Positions 1-9,260 of a stretch of DNA of 64,000 nucleotides are shown here, piece after piece; positions within the stretch are counted from its first letter, which is position 1; the number at the start of each line of letters is the position of its first letter. The stretch is from Cyanobium sp. CZS25K (lineage in GTDB: Bacteria; Cyanobacteriota; Cyanobacteriia; PCC-6307; Cyanobiaceae). The stretch spans positions 1 through 64,000 of the forward strand of contig JAUCZB010000008.1 in the NCBI GenBank assembly GCA_030373325.1. The letters run 5' to 3'. Under the pieces are notes generated by a model. The model had not been told where the DNA came from and did no database searches. It worked only from the letters and a program-made list of their open reading frames with translations. The translations under genes were made by a program, and so were the position numbers.

Positions 1-301
1 ACCGCCCCTTTTGCAAGCGATTCTCAATAGCAGCTGGAGATTGCGAAGCGTCCCGCCGTCCGGCGGACGCCACGATCACCCCCAGCCCCCCGCAACGGTC
101 ACCCGCGCCTGTCGCCATGGAGGCCCGCCGCCGTGCCCGCTGCGCCGGGGCCGACGGCGATCACCAGCAGCCTGGGGGAACCCCTTCGCTTCCGCTCCCC
201 CATGCTTCGCATCCGTGGCGACAGAACCAGCCTGCTGGCGGCCCTGGCGGCCCACTGGGCCGATCAGCAGCTGCAGCTCCCTACCGGCAGCTCCAGCTCC
301 C

Positions 302-772
302 TCAACCCTGCTCCTCAGCCGCGCAGGCAGGACAGAGGGCCCGCACGTTGAGGACGCACTCCAGCAGCCGGAAGCCGCAGGCCCCGGCCGCCGCCTCGCC
401 GGCGGCCAGCACGGCGCCGCTTTCGAACTCCTCGGTGCGCCCGCAGCGGACGCAGACCAGATGGTGATGGTCGCGGTGGGCATCGCCGGCCAGCTCGAAA
501 CGGCGCCCCCCCTCCGGGAGCTCCAGTTCCTGGAGCAGCCCCATCGAACTCAGCAGCCGCAAGGTGCGGTAGACGGTGGCCAGCGACACCCGCTCCTGGC
601 TGCGCACCAGGCGCAGGTGCACTTCCTCGGCGCTCAGATGGCTGCCCTCGCCGATGCGCTCGAACAGGTCGAGCACCCGCTGACGCTGGGGCGTCAGCCG
701 CTGGCCCCGGTCGTTCAGGGTGGTGCGCAGGCTGCTGGGCTGGGCCAGACCGGTGGGGGGAGTGTTCACCAC
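302..772 (-). CDS. Fur-family transcriptional regulator (Fur/Zur/PerR type)
   Basis: Protein has Fur winged-helix pattern (LTPQRQRVLDLFE...LSAEEVHLRL...VSLATVYRTLRLL) and metal-binding HxHHLVCVRCG / CPAC motifs. Confidence 0.93.
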   Translation of the reverse strand: MVNTPPTGLAQPSSLRTTLNDRGQRLTPQRQRVLDLFERIGEGSHLSAEEVHLRLVRSQERVSLATVYRTLRLLSSMGLLQELELPEGGRRFELAGDAHRDHHHLVCVRCGRTEEFESGAVLAAGEAAAGACGFRLLECVLNVRALCPACAAEEQG

Positions 773-801
773 GCGATCCCAGAGCTTCGCAACACTAGAA
801 C

Positions 802-1872
802 CTATTGAGAAGGCGTGCCCGACGACGGGATCCCGGCGGGGCGTTTCCTGGCCAGTCGGGCGTCCAGGCTGACCAGGCCGGCCGCCAGCAGATCGGTGAG
901 TGTGACGATCAGGCGATAGCTGAGGGCCACCGCCAGCAGGGACGCCTCCGGCAGGGCCACCCCCATCCGCAGCAGCAGCACCGCTTCGAACACCCCCAGC
1001 CCACCGGGCGCTCCCGGCACGACCAGGCCGGCGGTCCAGGCCAGGGCGAATCCCGCCAGCCAGACGGGAGCATCGGGCCCCAGGGGCAGATCGAAGGCCC
1101 GCACACAGCAGCAGAAGCCGGCGAAGCGCAGCAGCACGAAGGCCAGTTCCGCCAGCAGGGGCGGCCAGGGGTAGCCCCGCAGCCCGGTCGAGGGCATGGC
1201 CGAAGGCTCCTGCTTCAGCTCCTCCTCCAGGCCGAGGTCCCGCGCCCGACGCCGCTCAAGCCGCTCCAGCAGGGGATCGAGCCAGCGGGGCAGGAGCAGG
1301 GCCAGGGGCAGCAGGCACACCAGGCCCAGACCGCTCTGCAAGCCACCGCTGGGCACCAGGGCCAGCGCCGCCACCGCCGCCAGCAGGGGGTCGAGCAGCA
1401 CCGCCACCAGGGCCGTGCTCGTGCTGGCAGGGGTGTCGAGGGGCGTGTCCTCGCTGCGCAGCCGCTGCACCCGGGACGCCAGATGCCAGATGCCCCCGGG
1501 CAGGAACTTGCGCAGGTTGGTGGCCACATGCAGTTCCACCACCGCGGCCCAGTCGGGACGCAGACCCAGCCAGCGCAGAACCACGCCCCAGGCCACGCCG
1601 TTCATCACCAGGCTGAACAGGCTCAGGCCCACGCCGAGCAGCAGCCACAGCCAACCCTGACCATCCAGCCGCAGCTGCACCAGCTGGCGGCCGTGGTTGA
1701 GCAGCGCCGCCATGACGAAACCGATGCTGCCCAGGGTGATCCAGGGCCGCAGGCCCCCGGGAAGCGCCGGCAGGGCGGGCAGGGCCGGCCAGGTGAGGTT
1801 CGACGGCCAGCTGAGATTTGCCGGCAGCCGCCGTCGCAGACCATCGAGGCGGAAGCGGGACCAGCGGCTCAC
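802..1872 (-). CDS. Lysylphosphatidylglycerol synthase transmembrane-like (UPF0104) integral membrane protein
   Basis: Multi-TM protein with PGGIWHLASR and ...GAPGGLGVFEAVLLLRM motifs typical of this family. Confidence 0.75.
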   Translation of the reverse strand: MSRWSRFRLDGLRRRLPANLSWPSNLTWPALPALPALPGGLRPWITLGSIGFVMAALLNHGRQLVQLRLDGQGWLWLLLGVGLSLFSLVMNGVAWGVVLRWLGLRPDWAAVVELHVATNLRKFLPGGIWHLASRVQRLRSEDTPLDTPASTSTALVAVLLDPLLAAVAALALVPSGGLQSGLGLVCLLPLALLLPRWLDPLLERLERRRARDLGLEEELKQEPSAMPSTGLRGYPWPPLLAELAFVLLRFAGFCCCVRAFDLPLGPDAPVWLAGFALAWTAGLVVPGAPGGLGVFEAVLLLRMGVALPEASLLAVALSYRLIVTLTDLLAAGLVSLDARLARKRPAGIPSSGTPSQ

Positions 1873-3083
1873 GGGGCACCCCCTTGCGACGCCAGGGCGT
1901 GGCGGACCGCATCACGCACCTCCTCGAGGGACCGTCCCTCACGCCCGGCCAGCTCCACGAGGTCCGCGTGCTCGGCCTTGGCCCGCCGCCGACCGTCGGG
2001 CAGGGTGGCCCACTTGATGCGCACCGGTCCCAGGGGGGTGGCCAGCGTGGTGCTCTGCCGCGGCAGGGTCCAGCGCTGCTGCCACTGCTCCCTCACCCCC
2101 AGCGTCGTGCCGTGGCGCCACCACACCTGGCGCAGCTCCGGGCCCAGCTCCGGGGCCATCAGGGCCGTGATCAAGGTGCCCGTCCGCCCCTTCTTCATCG
2201 CCACGGGCTGGCTGAACACCTCCAGCGCCCCGCCCCGGCGCAGGGCCTCGGCCAGATAGGCCAGGTCCTCGGCGGTGGCGTCGTCGATCTGGGCCTGCTG
2301 CTGCAACAGGACTTCGCTCCCTTCGTTGCCCTCGCTGACGCCAGCGTCCCCCAGGGGCCGGGCCAGGATGAGGCGCAGCAGATTGGCCCGCTCCAGCTGG
2401 CGCGTGCCCAGGCCCACGCCCACCTGCAGCGGCTGGCCCCCGGGGAAGGGGGCGAACCGATCGGCCCAGCAGGCCATGAGGGCCATCCCGGTGGGGGTGG
2501 TGAGCTCGCCCGGGGGAAACCCCTCGCTGGTGGCCAGCGGCAGGCCCCGCGAGCGGGCGATCTCCAGCACCGCCGGGGCCGGCAGGGGCAGGGCCCCGTG
2601 GGCGGTGACAACGCTGCCGTGGCCCGCGGGCGGCACGCCGCAGACGAGCTGGTCCACCCCCAGGTGGAGCAGCCCGGCGCAGACCCCCACGATGTCCACC
2701 AGGGCATCGATCGCACCCACCTCGTGAAACTCCACGGCCTCGGCGGGGTGGCCGTGGACCGTGGCCTCCGCCTCCGCCAGCAGGCCGAACACCTCCAGCA
2801 CCTTGTGCTGCAGCGCCGGGGCCAGCGAAGCGGCCAGGATCTGCTGGCGCAACGCCCCCCAGGGGCGATGGCTGGGCTGGGGCTCCAGGGCCTCCACCGC
2901 CAGGTGCAGCCCACGCAGCCCGGCGCTGCGGCGCTGCTCGATCCGCAGCCGGTAGCGCCCCGCCAGCCCAAGGGCGGCGAGGGGGGCATGGATCACCTCC
3001 TCCGGGAGGCCGAGATCCAGCAGCGCCGCCAGCAGCATGTTGCCGGCAAGGCCGGTGGGGCAATCCAGCAGGGCCAGCGTCAT
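1869..3083 (-). CDS. larC: LarC-like nickel insertion protein (DUF111)
   Basis: N-terminal DCPTGLAGNMLLAALLDLG, EFHEVGAIDALVDIVG, ELTTPTGMALM motifs; 4-nt overlap with the upstream gene end. Confidence 0.85.
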   Translation of the reverse strand: MTLALLDCPTGLAGNMLLAALLDLGLPEEVIHAPLAALGLAGRYRLRIEQRRSAGLRGLHLAVEALEPQPSHRPWGALRQQILAASLAPALQHKVLEVFGLLAEAEATVHGHPAEAVEFHEVGAIDALVDIVGVCAGLLHLGVDQLVCGVPPAGHGSVVTAHGALPLPAPAVLEIARSRGLPLATSEGFPPGELTTPTGMALMACWADRFAPFPGGQPLQVGVGLGTRQLERANLLRLILARPLGDAGVSEGNEGSEVLLQQQAQIDDATAEDLAYLAEALRRGGALEVFSQPVAMKKGRTGTLITALMAPELGPELRQVWWRHGTTLGVREQWQQRWTLPRQSTTLATPLGPVRIKWATLPDGRRRAKAEHADLVELAGREGRSLEEVRDAVRHALASQGGAP

Positions 3084-3721
3084 GGGGGCGGTCGACGACC
3101 GAACCGGGGGGCCACCGCCAGCAGCCGTTCGGCCTCGGCCTCGATCTCGCTGCGGCGCTCCCGCAGGGCCTGCTCCACCTCCCGGCGCGCCCGGCGCTGT
3201 TCCATCCGGGCCATCTCGACATCGAAACCCGACAGGCCCCAGAGGCGGCCCAGCAGGGCCCGGTCGTCATCGCCGCCGACGCTGTCGCCGTAGACCAGGG
3301 TTTCGGCCACCATGCCGGCCTGCAGGACCCGGCTCCAGCGCCGCAGGTCCTCCGCCGAGAGCCGCACGCTCTCGGGCAGGGCGAACTCGGTGCAACCGCC
3401 ACTGTCGACGCCGGCCCGCAGGCAGGCCAGGCTGCCCACCAGCACCCGCCGCACCGCCAGACCGTCGCTGTCCGCCGCCAGAGCGTGGCCGGCTTCATGG
3501 ATGGCGATGCGACGCAGGCGCCCCTGGCCACCGGGCAGGGCTTCAGCCAGCAGGTGGCCGCCCCGCCCGCCGAAGCGGGCCGCGTCCACGGTGAGGGATC
3601 CCAGGCCCAGGGCCACCAGAAGGGTGATCCACCACGGGGAAAGCCCGACGAGCGGACCCGCCACGGCGCCAAGACTGACCAGCAGCACCACGACCCCGGC
3701 CGTGAGGGCACCGCTGGTCAT
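3080..3721 (-). CDS. Membrane-associated M41-like metallopeptidase without AAA domain
   Basis: N-terminal TM helices, zinc-protease motif AIHEAGHALAA and M41-like downstream region (AGMVAETLVYGDSVGGDDDRA). Confidence 0.6.
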   Translation of the reverse strand: MTSGALTAGVVVLLVSLGAVAGPLVGLSPWWITLLVALGLGSLTVDAARFGGRGGHLLAEALPGGQGRLRRIAIHEAGHALAADSDGLAVRRVLVGSLACLRAGVDSGGCTEFALPESVRLSAEDLRRWSRVLQAGMVAETLVYGDSVGGDDDRALLGRLWGLSGFDVEMARMEQRRARREVEQALRERRSEIEAEAERLLAVAPRFGRRPPP

Positions 3722-3722
3722 C

Positions 3723-4451
3723 TCAGCGGCCCTGGCGGGTCACGGCCCGGCCATGGCCCTTGGGCTTGGCCGGGCCGCCCTTGTCACCGCCGGGCCGGCG
3801 GGCCTTGCCGCCGCGGTTGCCCCGTTCGGCCACCGGGCCGATGACCTCGAAGCGCTCAACGACGAGCTGCTGACCCTGGCGGCGCAGGTCGAGGGCGACG
3901 AAATGGCGCAGGTGCTCCAGGGGAATGTCGCCGCGAAGCTGGAGCTTGAACGGCACCGGACGGTTGCCGTCCGGGCGGGGTTGCTGCCGCACCTTGATCA
4001 CCAGATCCCCGGTTTCGGGGCGGGTGAAGATCAGCTCGCCCCGAATCGAGAAGTAGTCGTCCCCTTCGGGAAGCTGATCGACGGCTGCGGCCGCCTCAGC
4101 CGCCCCAGCGGGCTCAGGGGCCTCAGCGGTCTCGCTGGGTTCGGAGTCTGGGGCGGCCTGCACGGCGAGGGTGCTGGGCTCCCACACCCCCACCATCTGC
4201 AGGTGAAGCTGGTTCTCCTCCCTGGAGCGGGGGTAGACGACCCACAGATGCGGCGTCTCCAGATCGAGATGCCGCCGCATGAGGGTGAGCAGGCGGCCGA
4301 GCACCACGGCTTCGATCTCGGTGCCCTCGGCCGTGCGGATCAGGCCCCGGGTGAGCTGGTCGGGATCGGCCGGTACGTAGGAACCACGCACCACTCCGAT
4401 GGCCCGGTACTGCATCGGCTCTGTGACCGGGGAAATGGGATGCTGACGCAT
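3723..4451 (-). CDS. Conserved cyanobacterial hypothetical protein
   Basis: Long ORF with good coding character; MQYRAIGVVRGSYVPADPDQLTRGLIRT core; start placed at MRQHP rather than the upstream extension. Confidence 0.65.
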   Translation of the reverse strand: MRQHPISPVTEPMQYRAIGVVRGSYVPADPDQLTRGLIRTAEGTEIEAVVLGRLLTLMRRHLDLETPHLWVVYPRSREENQLHLQMVGVWEPSTLAVQAAPDSEPSETAEAPEPAGAAEAAAAVDQLPEGDDYFSIRGELIFTRPETGDLVIKVRQQPRPDGNRPVPFKLQLRGDIPLEHLRHFVALDLRRQGQQLVVERFEVIGPVAERGNRGGKARRPGGDKGGPAKPKGHGRAVTRQGR

Positions 4452-4590
4452 GGTGGATGTGAAAAACCCCGTGGCGGTACCTGGACCTGGAGTGGCCCGG
4501 GTCAATGTAAGCAGCAGCGGAGTAAGCAGCAGTGCAAGCGCGATGCCCAGGCCAGACTCAGTCGCGATCACGACCCCTCACCGTCAGCGG

Positions 4591-5442
4591 ATGCCCCCGA
4601 AGAACCGAAGCCTTCCCGGCCTCTGGTCACTGCTGGCAGCCAGCCTGGTCGGGATCCTGGCCCTCGCCGGAGGCTGGTGGCTGGGGCAGCGCCAGTCAGC
4701 CACCCAGGCCAGCGCCGACCCGAAGCGGACCCTGCTGACCAAGGAGGCCACACGCCTGCGGCTGAGGCTGGACGCCAACGAGGCGGACCCGGCCGACCGC
4801 CAGCGGCTGCTGGAGCTGCTGGTGGCCCTCGACCGCAAAGCGGAGGCCATCAACCTGCTGGAACCCATGGCCGATCGGGAACCCGAACGCTGGTCCCTGC
4901 GGCTGATGCTGGCGGAACTGCGGCGGAACCAGGGCGACCGCAGCGGCGCCGAACGGGAGCTGCGCCAGATTCTCAACCTGCGACCCACCCAGGTGGAGGC
5001 CCTGCAACTGCTCAGCCTGCTCCACCTGGAACAGGGGCGAGGCGCCGCAGCAGAGGCCCGCGTCAAGGCGGCCTATGGCATGGCCCTCAAACCCGACGTG
5101 AGGCCGGAAGCCCTCGGCATCGGCCTGCTCCTGGCCGAACTCCAACTCAAGCGCAACCAGGCGGCCACAGCAGCGGCCACCTACCTGCAGCTGGCCAACC
5201 TCTTTCCCCAGGATCAACGTCCCCTGCTGGGTCTGGCCATGCTGCGGCACGATCGGGATGACCCCAAGGGGGCCCAGGAGGCCCTGGCCCAGGCACGCTT
5301 GCGCAGCCCCACCCCCGACAAGCCGGACCCAAGACTGGACAAACTGGCGGCCAGCTGGGGGCTCGAACCGCTCAGATCCCCTTCAACTGGCCAGAAGACC
5401 CCGCCGGCCCCGGCTTCGGGGCCTGGGCGTCAAAGTCCCTGA
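4591..5442 (+). CDS. Tetratricopeptide-repeat protein with N-terminal TM segment
   Basis: N-terminal hydrophobic anchor, then TPR-like helical repeats (EAINLLEPMADREPERWSLRLMLAELRRNQGDRSGAERELRQIL). Confidence 0.7.
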   Translation: MPPKNRSLPGLWSLLAASLVGILALAGGWWLGQRQSATQASADPKRTLLTKEATRLRLRLDANEADPADRQRLLELLVALDRKAEAINLLEPMADREPERWSLRLMLAELRRNQGDRSGAERELRQILNLRPTQVEALQLLSLLHLEQGRGAAAEARVKAAYGMALKPDVRPEALGIGLLLAELQLKRNQAATAAATYLQLANLFPQDQRPLLGLAMLRHDRDDPKGAQEALAQARLRSPTPDKPDPRLDKLAASWGLEPLRSPSTGQKTPPAPASGPGRQSP

Positions 5443-5752
5443 GGGCCTGATCGACAGCGGAACTGGGAGGGGTGGCGTCGTCGAGGGCGGTGCTGCGCTT
5501 CAGCTTGTTCAACAGGTCCAGCGGATTGGTGCTGTCGAGGATTGAACCGCTGCCGGAACCCGATTTGCTGGGCCCGTAGTCATAGAGCTGGCGCTCCATG
5601 GTGCTGGTGCCGAGCGTCTGGCCGAAGCCGGCCTCCTGGGCCAGGGCCGCCGCCTCCGGCAGTACGGCCAGGGCCGCAGCGGGGAGAACGGTGACGAGCA
5701 GCGAACCGACACCGGCGGCGCAGGCACGCAGAGAAAGAGAACGGTTCTTCAT
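5372..5752 (-). CDS. Secreted/periplasmic hypothetical protein
   Basis: Start MKNRSLSLRACAAG with signal peptide; 126 aa; convergent overlap with the TPR gene. Confidence 0.55.
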   Translation of the reverse strand: MKNRSLSLRACAAGVGSLLVTVLPAAALAVLPEAAALAQEAGFGQTLGTSTMERQLYDYGPSKSGSGSGSILDSTNPLDLLNKLKRSTALDDATPPSSAVDQALRDFDAQAPKPGPAGSSGQLKGI

Positions 5753-5834
5753 GGCCCCTGCCGGCGGAGATACGAAACACCAGGAGTTCCATGATAAGGG
5801 CCTTCTGCCGGTTCCCCGGCCCGATGCCATCGCC

Positions 5835-6665
5835 ATGCGGATTGCCACCTGGAACGTCAACTCGGTGCGCACCCGGCTCAAGCAGGTGAGCGCGTGGCTC
5901 AGGGCCGAAGGGCCCGAGGTGCTCTGTCTGCAGGAAACCAAGGTGGCCGATGACCTGTTTCCCCACACCGCCTTCGAGGCCCTGGGCTACCGGGCGGTGA
6001 TCAGCGGCCAGAAGGCCTACAACGGCGTGGCCATCCTCAGCCGGCTGCCGCTCGAGGACGTGCGGGTGGGCTTCGCCGCCCTGCTGCCGGACGATCCGGT
6101 GGCCGCCGCGCTGGGCGAGCAGAAACGGGTGATCAGTGCCTCGATCGAAGGGGTGCGGGTGCTCAATCTCTACGTGCCCAACGGGTCGGCCCTGACCTCA
6201 GCAAAGTACCCCTACAAGCTGGAATGGCTTGCCTGTCTGCGGCGTTACCTGGAGGCCCAGGAGGCCGAAGGGGAACCCCTGGCCATGGTGGGGGACTTCA
6301 ACATCGCCCTGGAATCCCGCGACATCCACGACCCGGACCGCCTCAACGGCGGGATCATGGCCAGCGAGCCGGAGCGGCTGGCCCTGACGGCCGCCCTCGG
6401 CGATCGTCTCAGCGACGTCTTTCGCGTCTTCGAGCAGGGCAGCGGCCACTGGAGCTGGTGGGACTACCGCACCGGCGCCTGGGACCGGGACCGGGGCTGG
6501 CGCATCGACCACATCTACCTCTGCGAGCAGTTGCTGGCCTGCGCCACGGGCTGCGTGATCCACAAGGATCAGCGGGGCAACGAGCAGCCCAGCGACCATG
6601 CGCCGGTGGTGGTGCATCTGACCTGGCCGCCGGAGCCGGCCGAAGGGGACGACGAGGGGTGGTGA
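5835..6665 (+). CDS. xth: Exodeoxyribonuclease III / AP endonuclease
   Basis: MRIATWNVNSVRTRLKQV...LCLQETKV...GDFNIALESRDIHDP...WWDYR...RIDHIYL...SDHAPVVV. Confidence 0.95.
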   Translation: MRIATWNVNSVRTRLKQVSAWLRAEGPEVLCLQETKVADDLFPHTAFEALGYRAVISGQKAYNGVAILSRLPLEDVRVGFAALLPDDPVAAALGEQKRVISASIEGVRVLNLYVPNGSALTSAKYPYKLEWLACLRRYLEAQEAEGEPLAMVGDFNIALESRDIHDPDRLNGGIMASEPERLALTAALGDRLSDVFRVFEQGSGHWSWWDYRTGAWDRDRGWRIDHIYLCEQLLACATGCVIHKDQRGNEQPSDHAPVVVHLTWPPEPAEGDDEGW

Positions 6666-6684
6666 AGATCTCCAGGGGGCTCAC

Positions 6685-7296
6685 TCAGGGCAGGAAGGCC
6701 GCGAGGTCGAGGTCGGGGCGCCGCACCAGAGCGAACAGCGTGCCGGCATTGCCCCGGCTCACCCTGAGCTCGTCATCGAGCACAGTGATGTCGAGCCAGG
6801 CGGGAAAGCCCTGACGCACCTCCCGCAGGAGCTTGAGGCGGTCCTCTCCCCACCGGGGCCCCAGCCAGCCCCCCCGCTCGAACTGCACCGACACCCGCTG
6901 ATGGGGCGCCTCCGGAGCGATGGCGATCCGCGCCTGCACGGCGATCCCCGCCAGCGGGCCCAGGGGACCGGCCAGCCGCAGCAGGTTCATGGCCCGGCCG
7001 GCGGCGGGATCAAGCAGCTGCAGGTTCTCCAGCCAGGGCTGGACCGCCAGATAGGGCAGGGAACTGCTGCTCCAGCGCAGCTCCCAGACCCCCTGCAGCT
7101 GGGACGCCTGGCAGGAAAGATCCGCCGGCTGCTGCCGCTCGAGCCGCTCGATCAGGCCCCTGATCCGGCCGGCGACGGGCTTTCCGGACCGGGGAACGCC
7201 GGGACCGGGACGCAGCCACCCCAGCAGCTCCTCCCGGCAGCCGCGGCCCTCCTCGCTGGGAGCGCCGGGGTCGTGGGCAGGCGTGGCCGGTTCCAT
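6685..7296 (-). CDS. PAP/fibrillin (plastid-lipid-associated) family protein
   Basis: LQGVWELRWSSSSLPYLAVQPW...VSVQFERGGWLGP...LDITVLDDELRVSRGNAGTLFALVR. Confidence 0.75.
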   Translation of the reverse strand: MEPATPAHDPGAPSEEGRGCREELLGWLRPGPGVPRSGKPVAGRIRGLIERLERQQPADLSCQASQLQGVWELRWSSSSLPYLAVQPWLENLQLLDPAAGRAMNLLRLAGPLGPLAGIAVQARIAIAPEAPHQRVSVQFERGGWLGPRWGEDRLKLLREVRQGFPAWLDITVLDDELRVSRGNAGTLFALVRRPDLDLAAFLP

Positions 7297-7383
7297 CACG
7301 GAGAGCTGCAGGGCGCAAGGTCCCATGCTGGCAGGACCTTCCGGCCATCGGATACCGTGACGGGCCGGACCGGATCGCCGTCC

Positions 7384-7779
7384 ATGATCGAGTGCATCCG
7401 GCTCTGGACCAACGATCACCAGCTCTCGGAGTTCGAACGGGGCTGCGTGGATCTGGCGCCGGGCAAGCCGGGGGATCTGGTCAGTGCCGGGATGGCGGCC
7501 GGTGCGGTCTTTTTCAGCGAAACCGGCAGCGGCGGCCGCTTCGGCTGGCACACGGCGCCGAGCCGTCGGCTCGTGATCACCCTCAGCGGCAACCTGGAGT
7601 TCCAGCTGCGCGACGGGCGGACCTTTCTGCTGCACCCCGGCATCGTCCTGCTGGCGGAGGACACGACGGGCAGCGGCCATGCCTGGCGACTGATCGGGCC
7701 CGATCCCTGGCGGCGCCTCTACGTCACCCTGGCCGCAGCCGAGCCGGTGCCCTTCCGCACCGACCCCCTGCCCCCGTGA
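7384..7779 (+). CDS. Cupin-domain protein
   Basis: FGWHTAPSRRLVITLSGNLEFQLRDGRTFLLHPGIVLLAEDTTGSGHAWR cupin pattern. Confidence 0.75.
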   Translation: MIECIRLWTNDHQLSEFERGCVDLAPGKPGDLVSAGMAAGAVFFSETGSGGRFGWHTAPSRRLVITLSGNLEFQLRDGRTFLLHPGIVLLAEDTTGSGHAWRLIGPDPWRRLYVTLAAAEPVPFRTDPLPP

Positions 7780-9260
7780 CACTGACCAGCGTCGATGTGA
7801 CCCTCGTGGGGGCGGGGATCATGAGTGTCACCCTGGGCACCCTGCTCAAGCAGCTGCGGCCGGAGCTGCGCGTCCTGCTCCTCGAACGCCTCCCGCAGGA
7901 GGCCCAGGAAAGCTCCAGTGCCTGGAACAACGCCGGCACGGGCCATGCGGGGAACTGCGAGCTCAACTACACGCCGATGGCGGCGGACGGTTCGATCAGC
8001 CTCGCCAAGGCGCTGGACATCAACGAAGCCTTCGATCTTTCACGCCAGTTCTGGACCCATCTGGTGCGGGCGGGCGCCCTTGGCTCTCCTGAGGCCTTCA
8101 TCCAGGGCGTCCCCCACATGAGCTTCGTGCTGGGCGAGGAGCGGCGGGCCTACCTGCGGGAACGCCATCGGCTGATGAGCGCCCACCACTGCTACCGGGG
8201 CATGGCCTACAGCGAGGAGCGGGCGCAGGTGGCGGAATGGGCACCGCTGCTGATCGAGGGACGGGATCCGGGGGCGACGATCAGTGCCACCCGCTTCGTC
8301 GGTGGCACCGATGTGAACTTCGGGGCCCTCACCAGCCAGCTGCTGGATCACCTGCGCAGCTGCCCACCCTTCGAGGCGCGATTCTCCACGGCGGTGAAAG
8401 GCCTGCAGCGGCGGCAGGAGGGCGGCTGGCGCCTGGAGACCCGTGATCAAGGCACTGGAGAGCCCCGCCTGATCGATTCCGGCACCGTGTTTCTCGGCGC
8501 CGGGGGCGGAGCCCTGACCCTGCTCCAGAAGGCGGGGATCCCTGAAGGGCGCGGCTATGGCGGCTTTCCCGTGAGCGGCCTGTGGCTGCGCTGCAGCCAT
8601 CCCGAAGTCGCCAGCCGGCACCGGGCCAAGGTCTACGGGATGGCGGCCGCCGGCTCGCCGCCGATGTCGGTGCCCCACCTCGACACCCGTCTCGTCGACG
8701 GCAGACAGTGGCTCCTGTTCGGACCCTATGCCGGGTTTTCCACCAAGTTCCTCAAGAGCGGCTCCCTCTGCGACTGGCCCGGCTCCCTGCGGCCCGGCAA
8801 CCTGCTGCCCCAGCTGGCCGTGGCCCGGGACAACCTGGCGCTGACCGAATACCTGATCGGCCAGGTGTTCGCCAGCAGCGAAGAGCGTTTCGCGGCCCTG
8901 CAGAACTTCTATCCGAACGCCCGGAGCTCCGACTGGAGCCTGGCGGTGGCCGGCCAGAGGGTGCAGATCATCAAGGCCGATGCCCGCCGGGGCGGGGTGC
9001 TCCAGTTCGGCACCGAAGTGGTGCATGCGGCCGACACGTCCCTGGTCGCGGTGCTGGGGGCTTCCCCCGGGGCTTCCGCCGCCGTGGCGATCAGCCTGGA
9101 GATCCTGCGCTCCTGCTTCCGAGAAAAGCTCCCCGATGGCTGGGAGCGGACGCTCAAGCGGATCCTGCCCTCCTACGGCGAAGCGATCCGCCTCGACGCC
9201 GACCTCTGCCGGAGAATCCGCAGCGAGAGCGCCGAGGTGCTCAGGCTGGGGATGTCCTGA
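7776..9260 (+). CDS. mqo: Malate:quinone oxidoreductase
   Basis: DVTLVGAGIMSVTLGTLLKQL...SSSAWNNAGTGHAGNCELNYTP...FGPYAGFSTKFLKSGSLCD; GTG start in GTGA overlap with the cupin stop. Confidence 0.93.
   Translation: MTLTSVDVTLVGAGIMSVTLGTLLKQLRPELRVLLLERLPQEAQESSSAWNNAGTGHAGNCELNYTPMAADGSISLAKALDINEAFDLSRQFWTHLVRAGALGSPEAFIQGVPHMSFVLGEERRAYLRERHRLMSAHHCYRGMAYSEERAQVAEWAPLLIEGRDPGATISATRFVGGTDVNFGALTSQLLDHLRSCPPFEARFSTAVKGLQRRQEGGWRLETRDQGTGEPRLIDSGTVFLGAGGGALTLLQKAGIPEGRGYGGFPVSGLWLRCSHPEVASRHRAKVYGMAAAGSPPMSVPHLDTRLVDGRQWLLFGPYAGFSTKFLKSGSLCDWPGSLRPGNLLPQLAVARDNLALTEYLIGQVFASSEERFAALQNFYPNARSSDWSLAVAGQRVQIIKADARRGGVLQFGTEVVHAADTSLVAVLGASPGASAAVAISLEILRSCFREKLPDGWERTLKRILPSYGEAIRLDADLCRRIRSESAEVLRLGMS

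Noticed and set aside
1-301. Short overlapping ORFs on both strands upstream of the Fur-family gene
   Set aside because: No recognisable domain and no clear coding frame; cannot be supported as genes from sequence alone.
805-2259. 484-aa plus-strand ORF (MRRRARRRDPGGAF...)
   Set aside because: Gln/Gly/His-rich shadow ORF antisense to the UPF0104-like and larC genes; typical high-GC artefact.
1939-3711. 590-aa minus-strand ORF
   Set aside because: Alternative frame of larC and the HEAGH gene; Arg/Pro/Gly-rich with no domain character.
9241-9260. 20-nt convergent overlap of mqo and crtL
   Set aside because: Ordinary convergent 3' overlap in a compact genome; both C-termini look normal.
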